Source: Ignavibacteriota bacterium
GTDB lineage: Bacteria; Bacteroidota; Ignavibacteria; UBA10030; UBA6906
Assembly (NCBI GenBank): GCA_016707525.1
Contig: JADJHP010000010.1
Coordinates: forward strand, 1-64,000
Direction of reading: 5' to 3'
Length of the DNA stretch: 64,000 nt
A program made the position numbers and the translations under genes. How positions within the stretch are numbered: position 1 is the stretch's first letter; each line of letters starts with the position of its first letter. Under the pieces are notes generated by a model. The model did no database searches. It was not told the DNA's origin and saw only the letters and a list, made by a program, of their open reading frames with translations. Of the stretch, positions 20,076 to 28,804 are shown one piece after another.

Positions 20076-23059
20076 ATGAATTGTTCGGCCTGGAGGGAGA
20101 GAGCATACCAGCACACATGGTGGTATCCGCTCGTTGGTATCACAACGCTTATCGTCCTGCTGGCAGTGCATGCCACCCCGGCACAACAACGCTTCAGCCA
20201 TCCGGACAGAAGCAACAGCCCGATGGACACGCTGCTCCGTTCCTTCGTCGCGCCCCCCGATCAGGCCAAACCGCGGGTGTACTGGTGGTGGCTCTTCAAC
20301 CGGGTGGACAGTGCAGGGATCACCCGTGACATGGAAGAGTTCCGGGCGAAAGGCATCAGCGGCGTGAACCTGATCTGCACCGGCGGCTACGCCGGAAAAG
20401 AACCCCTGCCCGGTGTGACGTATCAAAGCCCATCGTGGTGGAGTCTCTTCCGCCATGCCGTGAAGGAGGCCAAGCGCTGCGGTATCGAACTCGGCTTCAA
20501 CCTCTCGGCCGGAGGGTGGACGATGCAGGGTCCCTGGGTGACCAAAGACCATGCGATGAAGAAGGTGGTCTCGTCGGACATGAAGATGGTGGGACCGACC
20601 ACATTTTCGGATACGCTGCCGCACCCCCCGACAGTCGATGCGTATTATCGCGATATCATGGTGCAGGCGTTCCGACTGCAGGCGGGAACGAAGATCAGCG
20701 ATCCCGCATCGGTCACCGATCTGACCGACCGGTTGAGGTCCGACGGCCGCCGACTGGCAGGTGCCCCCGGGCGAGTGGGCGATTGTGAGGTCCGGTTACA
20801 CACTCACCGGCCACCCGTGGAGCAGATGGTGGGCGTATCCCCAGCACTATCCCCAGGGAGATACGTTCGAAGGGGGCGACGGCTATGAGATCGACTATCT
20901 CGATCGGCGGGCACTGGACGATCACTTCCAGCATCTTGCGATACCGATACTGGAGGAAGTGAAAAAGGCGGGCGGAGAGCTCGCGTACTTCTGGTCCGAT
21001 AGCTGGGAATGCGGCAAGCTCACGTGGACGCACGATCTCCCTGCACAGTTCAGGAAATTCCGGGGATATGATCTCACGCCGTACCTCCCCGTCCTCGCTG
21101 GATACACGGTGGCCGATACGAATGTGTCGGCGCGGTTCCTCGCCGACTTCGACCGCACGATCCAGGACTGCATCGCGGAGAACTTCTACGGCCACTTCAT
21201 GGAGCTGTGTCATGCCCACGGTGTGAAGGTGGGGAACGAAGCGGCGGGACCGAACGACATCCCGCCGATCGATGCGTTGAGGAACCTGGGATACTGCGAC
21301 ATCCCCGCCGGCGAGTTCTGGGTGAACGGGCATCGGCGCGCGCAGCACGGATACAATGCCGACCGCGGACTGCGGCTCAACCTGAAGCAGACCGCCACGG
21401 CGGCGCATGTCTATGGAAAACGCGAAGCGATGGCGGAGGCATTCACCATGATGGATGGGGATGCTACGCACTGGGCGCTGGGGCCATCCGACCTGAAGCC
21501 GTATGCCAACGATGCGTTCTGCGAAGGCATCAACCGCCTAATGCTGCATCAGTCCACGTGTCAGCCGCCATCCGACGGCAAGCCGGGGTTTGAATTCTGC
21601 GCGGGACAGCATTTCACGCCGAACATCACCTGGTGGGAACAGTCGCCGGCATTCTTCACGTATCTCCCGCTGTCAGCAGATGCTGCAACAGGGTCTCTTC
21701 TCTGCAGACGTGTGCTTCTATCTCGGTGAACGTCCGCCACTGCTCGCGCCGCCCAAGTATCTCGTTCCTTCTCTTGGTGCCGGATACGATTGCGACTACG
21801 CCAACCCCGATGTGCTGCTCAACCGGATGTCTGTCAGGGATGGGCGTATCGTTCTCTCCGACGGCATGAGCTATCGGATGCTGGTCCTGCAGAATTGCAC
21901 ATCGCCCGTGCAGGAGATCTGCGACAGGGTGGGCGCATACCAGAGTCTGAAGGTCTCTTCCGTTCCTTCCACGGAAATGTCCGTGGAGGTCATCACCAAA
22001 CTGAGGGAACTGATCCTTGCAGGTGCCACGGTCGTGGGGCCGCCGCCGCTCACTGCAGGCGGACTGAAGGAGTATCCGGAGAGTGACAGGCAGGTGAAAG
22101 CCATTGCCGCAAGTATCTGGGGGGACCTCGATGGCGTCATGCGCACGGAACGGCGCCTCGGCAAGGGGAGGATCATATGGGGGAAGACGCCGCGTGAGAT
22201 CCTGATCGCAGATGGGATCATGCCGGACTTCTCCTACACGGGACAGGCGGCGAACCCGGAGCAATGCGACTACATACACCGCACCGTGGGCGATGCGGAG
22301 GTCTACTTCGTGATCAATCGCACCGACCGCATCGTGAAGAGCGAGTTCACGTTCCGTGTGGCAGGGAAGCAGCCCGAGATCTGGGACGCGGTGACGGGTG
22401 AGGCTTCCGCGGCGCGCGCGTACCGTCAGGCGAACGGCACGACCACGATACCGTTGGAGCTGGATGCGTTCGGTTCATGCTTCGTGGTGTTCCGCACACC
22501 CATTGCCGATGGTATGGCCGGACCGGCTGCGACGAATGTTCCCGGGTGGAAAGAGCTGAGCATGGTGAAGAGTTCATGGAAGGTCTCGTTCGATCCGGTG
22601 TGGGGTGGCCCTGCTTCAGCAACATTCCCCGCGCTCGTGAGTTGGACGGACCGGCAAGAGAGCGGCATCAAACATTACTCCGGCACCGCGATCTATCGAA
22701 CGACATTCCAGCATAGGAAGACTGCAGGTACGGGAGGGAAAGGCGGTCGTTTGTATCTGGACCTGGGCGACGTCAGGAACGTGGCTGAGGTGAGCATGAA
22801 CGGCAGGAAGCTCGGAGTTCTCTGGTGCGCTCCCTGGCGAGTGGAGATCACGGATGTTGTGCGGTCAGGCAAGAATTCGCTGGAGATCGGCGTCACCAAC
22901 CTCTGGGTGAACCGCGTCATCGGCGACCTCAACCTGCCGGCGGCTCGCCGGATCGCGAAGACGCATGATGCGTTCCGGTTCGACTTCCTCACGGGGAAGA
23001 CGCCGCTTGCACGATCGGGACTGCTCGGGCCGGTGCGGATACTGGCACGCGAAGACTAG
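20076..23059 (+). CDS. GH106-like glycoside hydrolase (probable alpha-L-rhamnosidase), two frameshifts
   Basis: Start ATG 20076 gives a signal peptide (WWYPLVGITTLIVLLAVHAT). The family signature follows: LLRSFVAPPDQAKPRVYWWW, then GITRDMEEFRAKGISGVNLI and GFNLSAGGWTMQGPWV. Near 20750 the frame breaks and continues in the next one as VPPGEWAIVRSGYTLTG, HFQHLAIPILEEVKKAGG, AYFWSDSWECGKLTW and GNEAAGPNDIPPIDAL. It breaks again near 21690 and continues as FSADVCFYLGERPPLLAP to a C-terminal beta-sandwich (LYLDLGDVRNVAEVSMNG, LGVLWCAPWRVEITD, NLWVNRVIGD), as in large GH106 enzymes of about 1,000 residues. It should remove terminal rhamnose from plant or bacterial polysaccharides in the periplasm or outside. 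No sorting domain is present. Confidence 0.8.
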
Positions 23060-23187
23060 CGTTGATGCCGGGTGCCCGGGGTTACTGGACATGCCGGGCG
23101 CGAACGGTGCTCCTGCCAGGGTCAAGCGACGTTCCCGGTGGGCACGAACGGTGTTCCTGCCGGCCACCCGACAGGCTCTCAGCACTG

Positions 23188-24486
23188 TCACAATGATATG
23201 CTGTACACGCCGAGCGATATGAACAACCGCGGCGAGTAGACGGGCCTGGTCCGTAGCAACGCCGGATCTGCGAGAATGTCCCCGGTGCTGTGTCCGTCCA
23301 GTGCGGTGTTCCTGATCCACAGCGCCCCCACGCTCAGTTTCGCGAACGAGTACGACGCACCCACCCCCACACCTATCCCGCGGAACGAATCGAACGGATT
23401 GACGATGAGTTCGGGCACGCTGATCGCAAGCCCCTTGTCCTTCACATCGCGGAAGTCCAGGAAGCGCCATGCGACGCCGAACGAGATCCCCTGCGACCAG
23501 TGGGAGATGTCGTCCTTCGACGCCCGGATGGCGTAGCCGCCCGCGACGCGTTCGGTGGAGTACGACCGGAAATCATCGCCTCCCCAGTAGATGACGGCAA
23601 GAGCGGACATCGGACGGGCGATGGGATCGGGAAGGACATTGATGCTGTAGCGCGAGAGCGTGGTATCGAGTCCGGCGAAGGACATTGTCTCTGACGATGC
23701 GATGGTGACCGTGGCGCTGATGCCGGCCTTCCACGTGCTGCGCGCATACAGGTTCACCTCCGTGCTGTTGCCAATGGTGCTGAGGCGGATGAGCGCGCGC
23801 TCGAGCTGCGTTGCCCGGGTAAGGATCGTCCTGCTCTGGTCCCTCAGCTCCGACACGTCCTTCGTCACCTTCACGCGCGTCAGCGCGTCGTACCACACAG
23901 CAAGAGAGTCCAGGAACCGGAGGCGCGGGCGTGCGCTGGTGCCTCCCAGATACTGCGCCGCGAACTGCCGTGTGGCAGAGATCTCTTCCTGCGTGAGCGA
24001 TTCCGCCACCGAAAGGTTTCGGACCTTCCACATCGTCGTGGCACGGAGAGAGGCGATGGAATCCCGGAACGCGGTGACCTTCAGCGTGGCGAGCTCGGGC
24101 ACATCGCGGTCGGTCGAGGCGAGGCCAAGGAGAAGCGGGACCTCCGCCGCGTACGGCTTGATCGCATCGAGGAGTCCCTGGTACAGCTCGTACTCCGCCG
24201 ATTCGATCTCTTTGGTGGCGACCCTTGCATCCCAGATCGCGGTGACGTAGTTGCGCAGCACCACTTTCACCGGGTCGGCGGTGCGGATGGTGAGTGCCGG
24301 TGAGCCGATGCCGCCGATGTCCCGTGCTGTGAAGGATTCGCGTGCGCCGTCATGCGCCCGGTAGGCTTCCACGAATGCCCCCGCGGCATGATCGATGACG
24401 ACGATGGTGGAGTCCCCGGCCCGGGAGGTGATCGTTGCTGCCAGAAGAAGGAGTATCAGAAATGTACCGCGTACGCGTGAGCTCAT
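23188..24486 (-). CDS. Predicted outer-membrane or periplasmic protein, unknown function
   Basis: 432 residues from ATG at 24486 (MSSRVRGTFLILLLLAAT, signal peptide; GGAG 8 bases upstream). The first half is helical and acidic-basic mixed (ARVATKEIESAEYELYQGLL). The last 150 residues alternate in the manner of a membrane beta-barrel (GISATVTIASSETMSFAG, GVGVGASYSFAKLSVGALW, FISLGVYSISL at the end). The final residue is not aromatic, so the barrel call is tentative. It is downstream of, and in the same direction as, the STAS gene, 166 bp away. I do not recognise the family. Confidence 0.65.
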   Translation of the reverse strand: MSSRVRGTFLILLLLAATITSRAGDSTIVVIDHAAGAFVEAYRAHDGARESFTARDIGGIGSPALTIRTADPVKVVLRNYVTAIWDARVATKEIESAEYELYQGLLDAIKPYAAEVPLLLGLASTDRDVPELATLKVTAFRDSIASLRATTMWKVRNLSVAESLTQEEISATRQFAAQYLGGTSARPRLRFLDSLAVWYDALTRVKVTKDVSELRDQSRTILTRATQLERALIRLSTIGNSTEVNLYARSTWKAGISATVTIASSETMSFAGLDTTLSRYSINVLPDPIARPMSALAVIYWGGDDFRSYSTERVAGGYAIRASKDDISHWSQGISFGVAWRFLDFRDVKDKGLAISVPELIVNPFDSFRGIGVGVGASYSFAKLSVGALWIRNTALDGHSTGDILADPALLRTRPVYSPRLFISLGVYSISL

Positions 24487-24652
24487 GATGATCGCTCCAG
24501 GAGGGGGATCATGGGATCGAGGTTTCGATGTGTTGGATCGCCGCATGGAAGCCGCGGCTCTCGTTCAGTATACGGAGACAGGCGGCAGAAGGTGTCGGTA
24601 CGGGATGTGGGCGGAAGGTCCGCCGATGCCCCGGTCCGTTCTGCAAAGGCCT

Positions 24653-25024
24653 TCACGCTGTTCCGCTTCCCGGCTTCAACGGCTCTCCCCGTACGGCGAC
24701 CAGCGCTTCGTCGAGCCTGAGGTGCACGCTGATGATCTCAGGGATGTGCGTCCGTTCGAGTACGAGCCAGACCACCGATTGGGGATCCAGGAGCACCAGA
24801 TTGCCGTGGCGCTTCTGCACGGACTGCGCGAGGCGGACGAGCATACCGATCCCGATGGATGACATGAAGTTCACTTCGGCGAGGTCCACGACCACGCGCA
24901 TGCCTTTGTCCGCGGTCGCCGCCGCAAGCCGTTTGCCGACCACGTCGGCCCCGTCAAGATCCATGCGGCCCTCAAGTTTCAGGACCGTGATGCCGTCTTC
25001 GCGCTGCAACGTCGTGAAGTCCAT
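24653..25024 (-). CDS. STAS-domain protein (anti-sigma factor antagonist family)
   Basis: 123 residues from ATG at 25024 (MDFTTLQREDGITVLKLEG). It has the SpoIIAA-type fold signature: GRMDLDGADVV, VVVDLAEVNFMSSIGIGMLV with the phosphorylatable Ser before the glycine turn, and NLVLLDPQSVVWLVLERT. Such proteins bind an anti-sigma/serine kinase and release a sigma factor when dephosphorylated. No kinase or phosphatase partner gene lies next to it. A longer upstream reading frame to 25159 adds low-quality sequence and is rejected. TATACT at 25049-25054 on this strand may be its -10 box. Confidence 0.85.
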   Translation of the reverse strand: MDFTTLQREDGITVLKLEGRMDLDGADVVGKRLAAATADKGMRVVVDLAEVNFMSSIGIGMLVRLAQSVQKRHGNLVLLDPQSVVWLVLERTHIPEIISVHLRLDEALVAVRGEPLKPGSGTA

Positions 25025-25200
25025 CGTGGCCTCCCTGTGGGTGTCGGGGTAGTATACGAACTTTCGGATTGAAGGAAAACCTCGAAGGACGGGGTTTCCG
25101 GCTGGCGTCCGGGAACGATCCTGCAGTGTCCGGGGGCGCGTGCCCCTGCGCCGGAACATCTCCGCCGTTCTGATCGTTCATAGAGAAAGTACCACAATGA

Positions 25201-25668
25201 ATGGCGGCTCCAATGTTCATGAAGAACCGGGATCTCATCACCAGGACCATCCAGATCAATGCCCCTGCCTCCCGCATCTGGCCCATCATGTCCGGCGTGG
25301 AGCAGTGGCACACCTGGACCCCCTCGATCCGCACGGTGAAGCGTCTGGACGCCGGTCCGTTCGGCGTCGGCTCGCGGGTGATGGTCCTCCAGCCGAAGCT
25401 CCCGCCTGCATTCTGGAAGGTGACGGAATTCGCGCCGGGCCATCATTTCTCGTGGGTTTCCGCCGCCCCCGGACTCACCGTGACCGCCGTGCACCGCATC
25501 GATCCCGGTGCGAATGGATGCAAGGTGACGCTCTCCGTCCACTACGAGGGGTTCTTTGCCGGTCTTGCGGTGAAGCTGATGGGCGCCATCACGGAGAAGT
25601 ACGTCGGCTGGGAGGCGGAGGGGCTGAAGAACGTGAGCGAGGGGGAGGACGATGCCACTGAACACTGA
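25201..25668 (+). CDS. SRPBCC family protein (polyketide cyclase/dehydrase-like)
   Basis: 155 residues. The sequence ITRTIQINAPASRIWPIMSG, VEQWHTWTPSIRTVKRLD and VGSRVMVLQPKLPPAFWKVT is typical of the helix-grip SRPBCC fold, whose members bind lipids or small hydrophobic ligands in a deep pocket. Start is ATG 25201 (MAAPMFMKNRD) or the later ATG 25213. It overlaps the next gene by 17 bp, so the two are probably co-transcribed. It is divergent from the STAS gene. The ligand is unknown. Confidence 0.8.
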   Translation: MAAPMFMKNRDLITRTIQINAPASRIWPIMSGVEQWHTWTPSIRTVKRLDAGPFGVGSRVMVLQPKLPPAFWKVTEFAPGHHFSWVSAAPGLTVTAVHRIDPGANGCKVTLSVHYEGFFAGLAVKLMGAITEKYVGWEAEGLKNVSEGEDDATEH

Positions 25669-26035
25669 GGTCACGGCGCTGGTCGCGGCACTGAAGCACC
25701 CGATGGCGAAGGAGATCACCGCGCTCCGGAAACTGATCCTTGCCTCGCACAAGGGGCTCGGAGAGACCATCAAATGGAACAGCCCGAACTTCGCGGTAGG
25801 CTCCGAGGACCGTATTACGCTCCGGATCCAACCCATACGGCATATTCAGATCATTTTGCATCACGGCGCCAAACCCGTGAAACCAAAGACGAAGCCCGTC
25901 ACGGATACATCAGGACTGCTCGACTGGAAGGGGACCGACCGTGCGGTGCTGGAGATACTGACGCCCGCCGATCTGAAGAAACATCAGCGGGTTATCGGGA
26001 AGATCGTGAGGGAGTGGGTGGAGGCGACGACCTGA
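25652..26035 (+). CDS. DUF1801 family protein
   Basis: 127 residues. The pattern LVAALKHPMAKEITALRKLI, GLGETIKWNSPNFAVG and LRIQPIRHIQIILHHGAK matches the DUF1801 (YdhG-like) fold, small cytoplasmic proteins of unknown biochemical role. It starts inside the end of the SRPBCC gene (17-bp overlap), indicating one operon. Confidence 0.75.
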   Translation: MPLNTEVTALVAALKHPMAKEITALRKLILASHKGLGETIKWNSPNFAVGSEDRITLRIQPIRHIQIILHHGAKPVKPKTKPVTDTSGLLDWKGTDRAVLEILTPADLKKHQRVIGKIVREWVEATT

Positions 26036-26091
26036 AGCCGGATCTGCTTACCCTCGATGATCCATTCCGCACCGCGCGAACGTGCCATGGG

Positions 26092-26163
26092 GTCGATCTC
26101 TTGCTCATCATGCAAATGCATCATGAGGTCGGTCTCTTACTCATCGTGCGAATGCATCATGAG
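26092..26163. repeat. Two-unit 36-bp tandem repeat with internal dyads
   Basis: Two units of 36 bases follow each other directly (26092-26127, 26128-26163) and differ at a few positions. Each contains a 24-base near-palindrome, CTCATCATGCAAATGCATCATGAG at 26104-26127 and a close variant at 26140-26163. A perfect 10-base palindrome TGTGATCACA, the core of CRP-like sites, follows at 26176-26185, 24 bases before the DUF4287 gene. Together they look like a regulatory region for that gene. Confidence 0.55.
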
Positions 26164-26208
26164 ATCGAGATCTGATGTGATCACAACCCCACTCATGGAG
26201 ACCCCATC

Positions 26209-26439
26209 ATGTCGTTCCAAGCCTACCTGGATACCATCAAGGCCAAAACAGGCAAGTCCCCCGAGCAATTGAAGGCCGCCGCCGTGAAGGCTGGTGTCTA
26301 CAGTCCGATGATGAAGGCCACGGAGCTGGTTGCCTGGCTGAAGGAGGAATTCGATCTCGGCCACGGACACTCCATGGCCATATGGGCTGTCTGGAAAGAC
26401 AAGGGGTGGGTCCAGGCGCCGAAGTCGAAGAAGGGTTAG
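26209..26439 (+). CDS. DUF4287 family small protein
   Basis: 76 residues: MSFQAYLDTIKAKTGKSPEQ, then LVAWLKEEFDLGHGHSMAIW and a lysine-rich tail. This is the DUF4287 signature of small helical proteins of unknown function, often found near SRPBCC and DUF1801 genes. It is downstream of such a pair, after 173 bp of repeat-rich DNA. Confidence 0.8.
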   Translation: MSFQAYLDTIKAKTGKSPEQLKAAAVKAGVYSPMMKATELVAWLKEEFDLGHGHSMAIWAVWKDKGWVQAPKSKKG

Positions 26440-26503
26440 CCGGTGGGGGGCCGAGATTACCCTATTGGGGGCATTCCCGCGCCCTGCTGTTCAATTTGTT
26501 TAT

Positions 26504-26607
26504 ATGTTCAAAATATGTGAACTGTCATTATTTTTGAACACAAGGCAATATTGATTCAGTTCTTGATTTGTGTTCAATATTTATGTATGTTCATAATATG
26601 TGAACAT
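26504..26607. promoter_or_regulatory. AT-rich leader with repeated GTTCA/TGAAC half-sites (autoregulatory operator candidate)
   Basis: Unlike its GC-rich surroundings, this stretch is AT-rich. It contains GTTCA-N7-TGAAC at 26506-26522, ATGTTCA-N7-TGAACAT at 26587-26607, and the facing pair TTGAACAC (26534-26541) / GTGTTCAA (26570-26577). The last full site ends 15 bases before the ATG at 26623. AbiEi-type antitoxins repress their own promoter by binding inverted repeats, so these are good candidate sites. Confidence 0.6.
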
Positions 26608-26622
26608 AACTGGTAATTGAAC

Positions 26623-27660
26623 ATGCCGCGCCGCAGAACAGCGAAAAAAGCACCCGATCCCGAGACTCTCGATGAAGCGCTTGTTGCGTTCCAGCGGGCG
26701 ACGGGCCTCCATGCGGAAAAACGTCAGGCCGGCTTTCTTGCGGGAAAGCAACCGGTCGACGCAGTGATTCGCCTCAATGAACCAACGGGCCCCGTGGAAT
26801 ACCTGGCCGAGATCAGGAAGACCCTGACGGAGCCAATGCTCGGCCAGCTCATGCAGAAGTTCACCGCGAATCCCGGCAAATGGATCGTGATCGCTCCCTA
26901 CGTCCCGGCATATCTTGCGAAAAAGATGAGAGAGCTCGGCCTGCAGTTCATGGATACCGCAGGCAATGCGTACGTCCACGAGAATCCTCTCCTGATCTTC
27001 CTCCATGGGAACCGCGCAAAAGAACCGGTCCGCGAAAAAGGTGAGAAGGTTGCCTTCAACGCCGGGGCGATCCGCATCCTCTTCGTGCTCCTCTGTGAAC
27101 CACGACTGCTCAATGCCACCTACCGCGAACTCGGCGCCGCCGCAGGCACGGCGCTCGGAACAGTAGCCGGGGTGATGAAGGCCCTGGCTGCGGATGGCTA
27201 CATGCTCGACACCGGTGCGAAAAGACTCGTACGCAAACAGGAGCTCGTGGCCCAGTGGACGCGCGCGTATGCAAACCGCTTCCGGCGGCAGCAACTCATC
27301 GGACGCTTTGCGGCAGACCGGGCCGATCTCTGGAAGGAGCTGCAGCTCGGCGGTCGCGGTGCGCTCTGGGGCGGCGAGGTTGCAGTCCATAAGCTCCTGC
27401 ATCACCTCAAGCCGGCGATCACCACGCTCTATGCCCACAAACCGGTCGATGCCCTCGTCGTCGACCTCCGCCTGCGCAAGGACGACAAAGGGCCGATCGA
27501 ACTCCGCGAGCGGTTCTGGCGATTCAAGATGACCGACCCCGTGGCCGATACCGTTCCACCGTTGCTCGTGTACGCGGACCTGCTTGCCACCGCCGACGCA
27601 AGGAACATCGAGGCCGCACAGGAAGTCTATGACCGATTCCTCAAGAAACATCTCACATAA
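26623..27660 (+). CDS. AbiEi-like winged-helix protein (type IV toxin-antitoxin antitoxin family)
   Basis: 345 residues from ATG 26623 (MPRRRTAKKAPDPETLDEAL); a TTG two codons earlier is less likely. The middle has a winged-helix region (LNATYRELGAAAGTALGTVA followed by GVMKALAADGYML), and the C-terminal half resembles the AbiEi family domain (GRGALWGGEVAVHKLLHHLK). The protein is larger than minimal AbiEi. In type IV systems the antitoxin opposes the nucleotidyltransferase toxin without direct binding and represses the operon. The downstream gene overlaps by 32 bp and encodes a nucleotidyltransferase, which is the expected partner. Confidence 0.7.
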   Translation: MPRRRTAKKAPDPETLDEALVAFQRATGLHAEKRQAGFLAGKQPVDAVIRLNEPTGPVEYLAEIRKTLTEPMLGQLMQKFTANPGKWIVIAPYVPAYLAKKMRELGLQFMDTAGNAYVHENPLLIFLHGNRAKEPVREKGEKVAFNAGAIRILFVLLCEPRLLNATYRELGAAAGTALGTVAGVMKALAADGYMLDTGAKRLVRKQELVAQWTRAYANRFRRQQLIGRFAADRADLWKELQLGGRGALWGGEVAVHKLLHHLKPAITTLYAHKPVDALVVDLRLRKDDKGPIELRERFWRFKMTDPVADTVPPLLVYADLLATADARNIEAAQEVYDRFLKKHLT

Positions 27661-28492
27661 GCTCCCGCCGGAAAGTGCGGAGGTCCTCTGCGATGTGGCA
27701 CGGCATGCCCTCCAACTGGATGTCCCGTTCTTCGTGCTCGGTGCCACCGCGCGCGATATGATCTTCGGCGCACTCTATGACATCCCCGTATCACGGGCAA
27801 CGTTCGACATCGATCTCGCTCTGCGGGTTGCGGACTGGAAGCAGTATGCCTCGCTTCGCACCGCTCTCCTGCACACCCAACGGTACACAGAGGACCATCA
27901 CCACCAACAGCGGTTGCATCACGACAGCGGCACCGCCATCGATCTGGTCCCGTTCGGGCCGGTCGAGACACCCGCGGGCGCGATCGCATGGCCACCCGGC
28001 AATGACGTCGTGATGAGTACGTCAGGATTCGAAGAAGCTCTGGCGAGCTCGATCGAGGTGATCATTGCGGAAGACCCTGAACGGACGGTGAAGGTCTGCA
28101 CCCCCGCGGCACTTGCCGCAATGAAGATCATCGCCTGGCACGACAACTATCCCGCCCGCACAAAAGATGCACAGGACCTTCTGTTCCTGATGAAGGAGTA
28201 CCTCCACGCCGGGAATCAGGAACGGCTGTATGATACCGCGGCCGACATTCTTTCGGCCACCGGATTCTCCCTCGAAGTGGCGGGCCCCCGGCTGCTGGGC
28301 CGCGACATCCGGCGGATGGTGCAGGCGGAGACACGGGAGAAGCTTCTCGCGATCCTTACAACTGAAACCGTCGATGACTCCCAGTTCCGCCTCCTCTCGG
28401 ACATGACCCGGACGACACTGAGGGATGATGCGAGGTTGGAAGAGGTACTGCTGCTCTTGCGGCAAGTAAAGGCCGGACTTTCTTCTGACTGA
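27629..28492 (+). CDS. Nucleotidyltransferase, AbiEii-like (probable toxin partner)
   Basis: 287 residues from ATG 27629, which lies inside the end of the previous gene. It has the nucleotidyltransferase pattern: FFVLGATARDMIFGALYDIP, TFDIDLALRVADW with the two acidic residues of the active site, TAIDLVPFGPVETP, and KIIAWHDNYPARTKDAQDLL. AbiEii-type enzymes use a nucleotide (GTP or another NTP) to modify targets such as tRNA and stop growth. The match is to the predicted nucleotidyltransferase group close to AbiEii rather than to AbiEii of lactococcal plasmids. Because it overlaps the AbiEi-like gene, the pair is probably a stress or phage-defence module. Confidence 0.75.
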   Translation: MTDSSRNISHKLPPESAEVLCDVARHALQLDVPFFVLGATARDMIFGALYDIPVSRATFDIDLALRVADWKQYASLRTALLHTQRYTEDHHHQQRLHHDSGTAIDLVPFGPVETPAGAIAWPPGNDVVMSTSGFEEALASSIEVIIAEDPERTVKVCTPAALAAMKIIAWHDNYPARTKDAQDLLFLMKEYLHAGNQERLYDTAADILSATGFSLEVAGPRLLGRDIRRMVQAETREKLLAILTTETVDDSQFRLLSDMTRTTLRDDARLEEVLLLLRQVKAGLSSD

Positions 28493-28804
28493 CCGGATCT
28501 GGGAAGGGCAACGGCGCCGGCGCCGCCTCCACCCCGGCCGTCGCCTTGACTTTCTCCCGTTTCCGCATCATATTCTCCCAGCACACCTTCTCCGGCCCCG
28601 TTCCACGGGCCCCGCAGTGGTTCTCCTCACACGCTCTTGCGCACGAAGGCGATGTCGATAGCACAGTTGTCGGGGGCACCTGCAGCGATCCACACTCGCG
28701 TTCCTCTCCCTCGCCGGGGACCGTTCGGATACTGCTGCAGTCACAACACCGGCCGGTTCCATCAGCCGCGCTGTCCGATCATTGACTTCCGAGAGGAGGA
28801 GCAC

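Noticed and set aside
26092..26163. Two 36-bp repeats as a possible CRISPR array
   Set aside because: The units touch each other with no spacers and there are only two. No cas gene is near.
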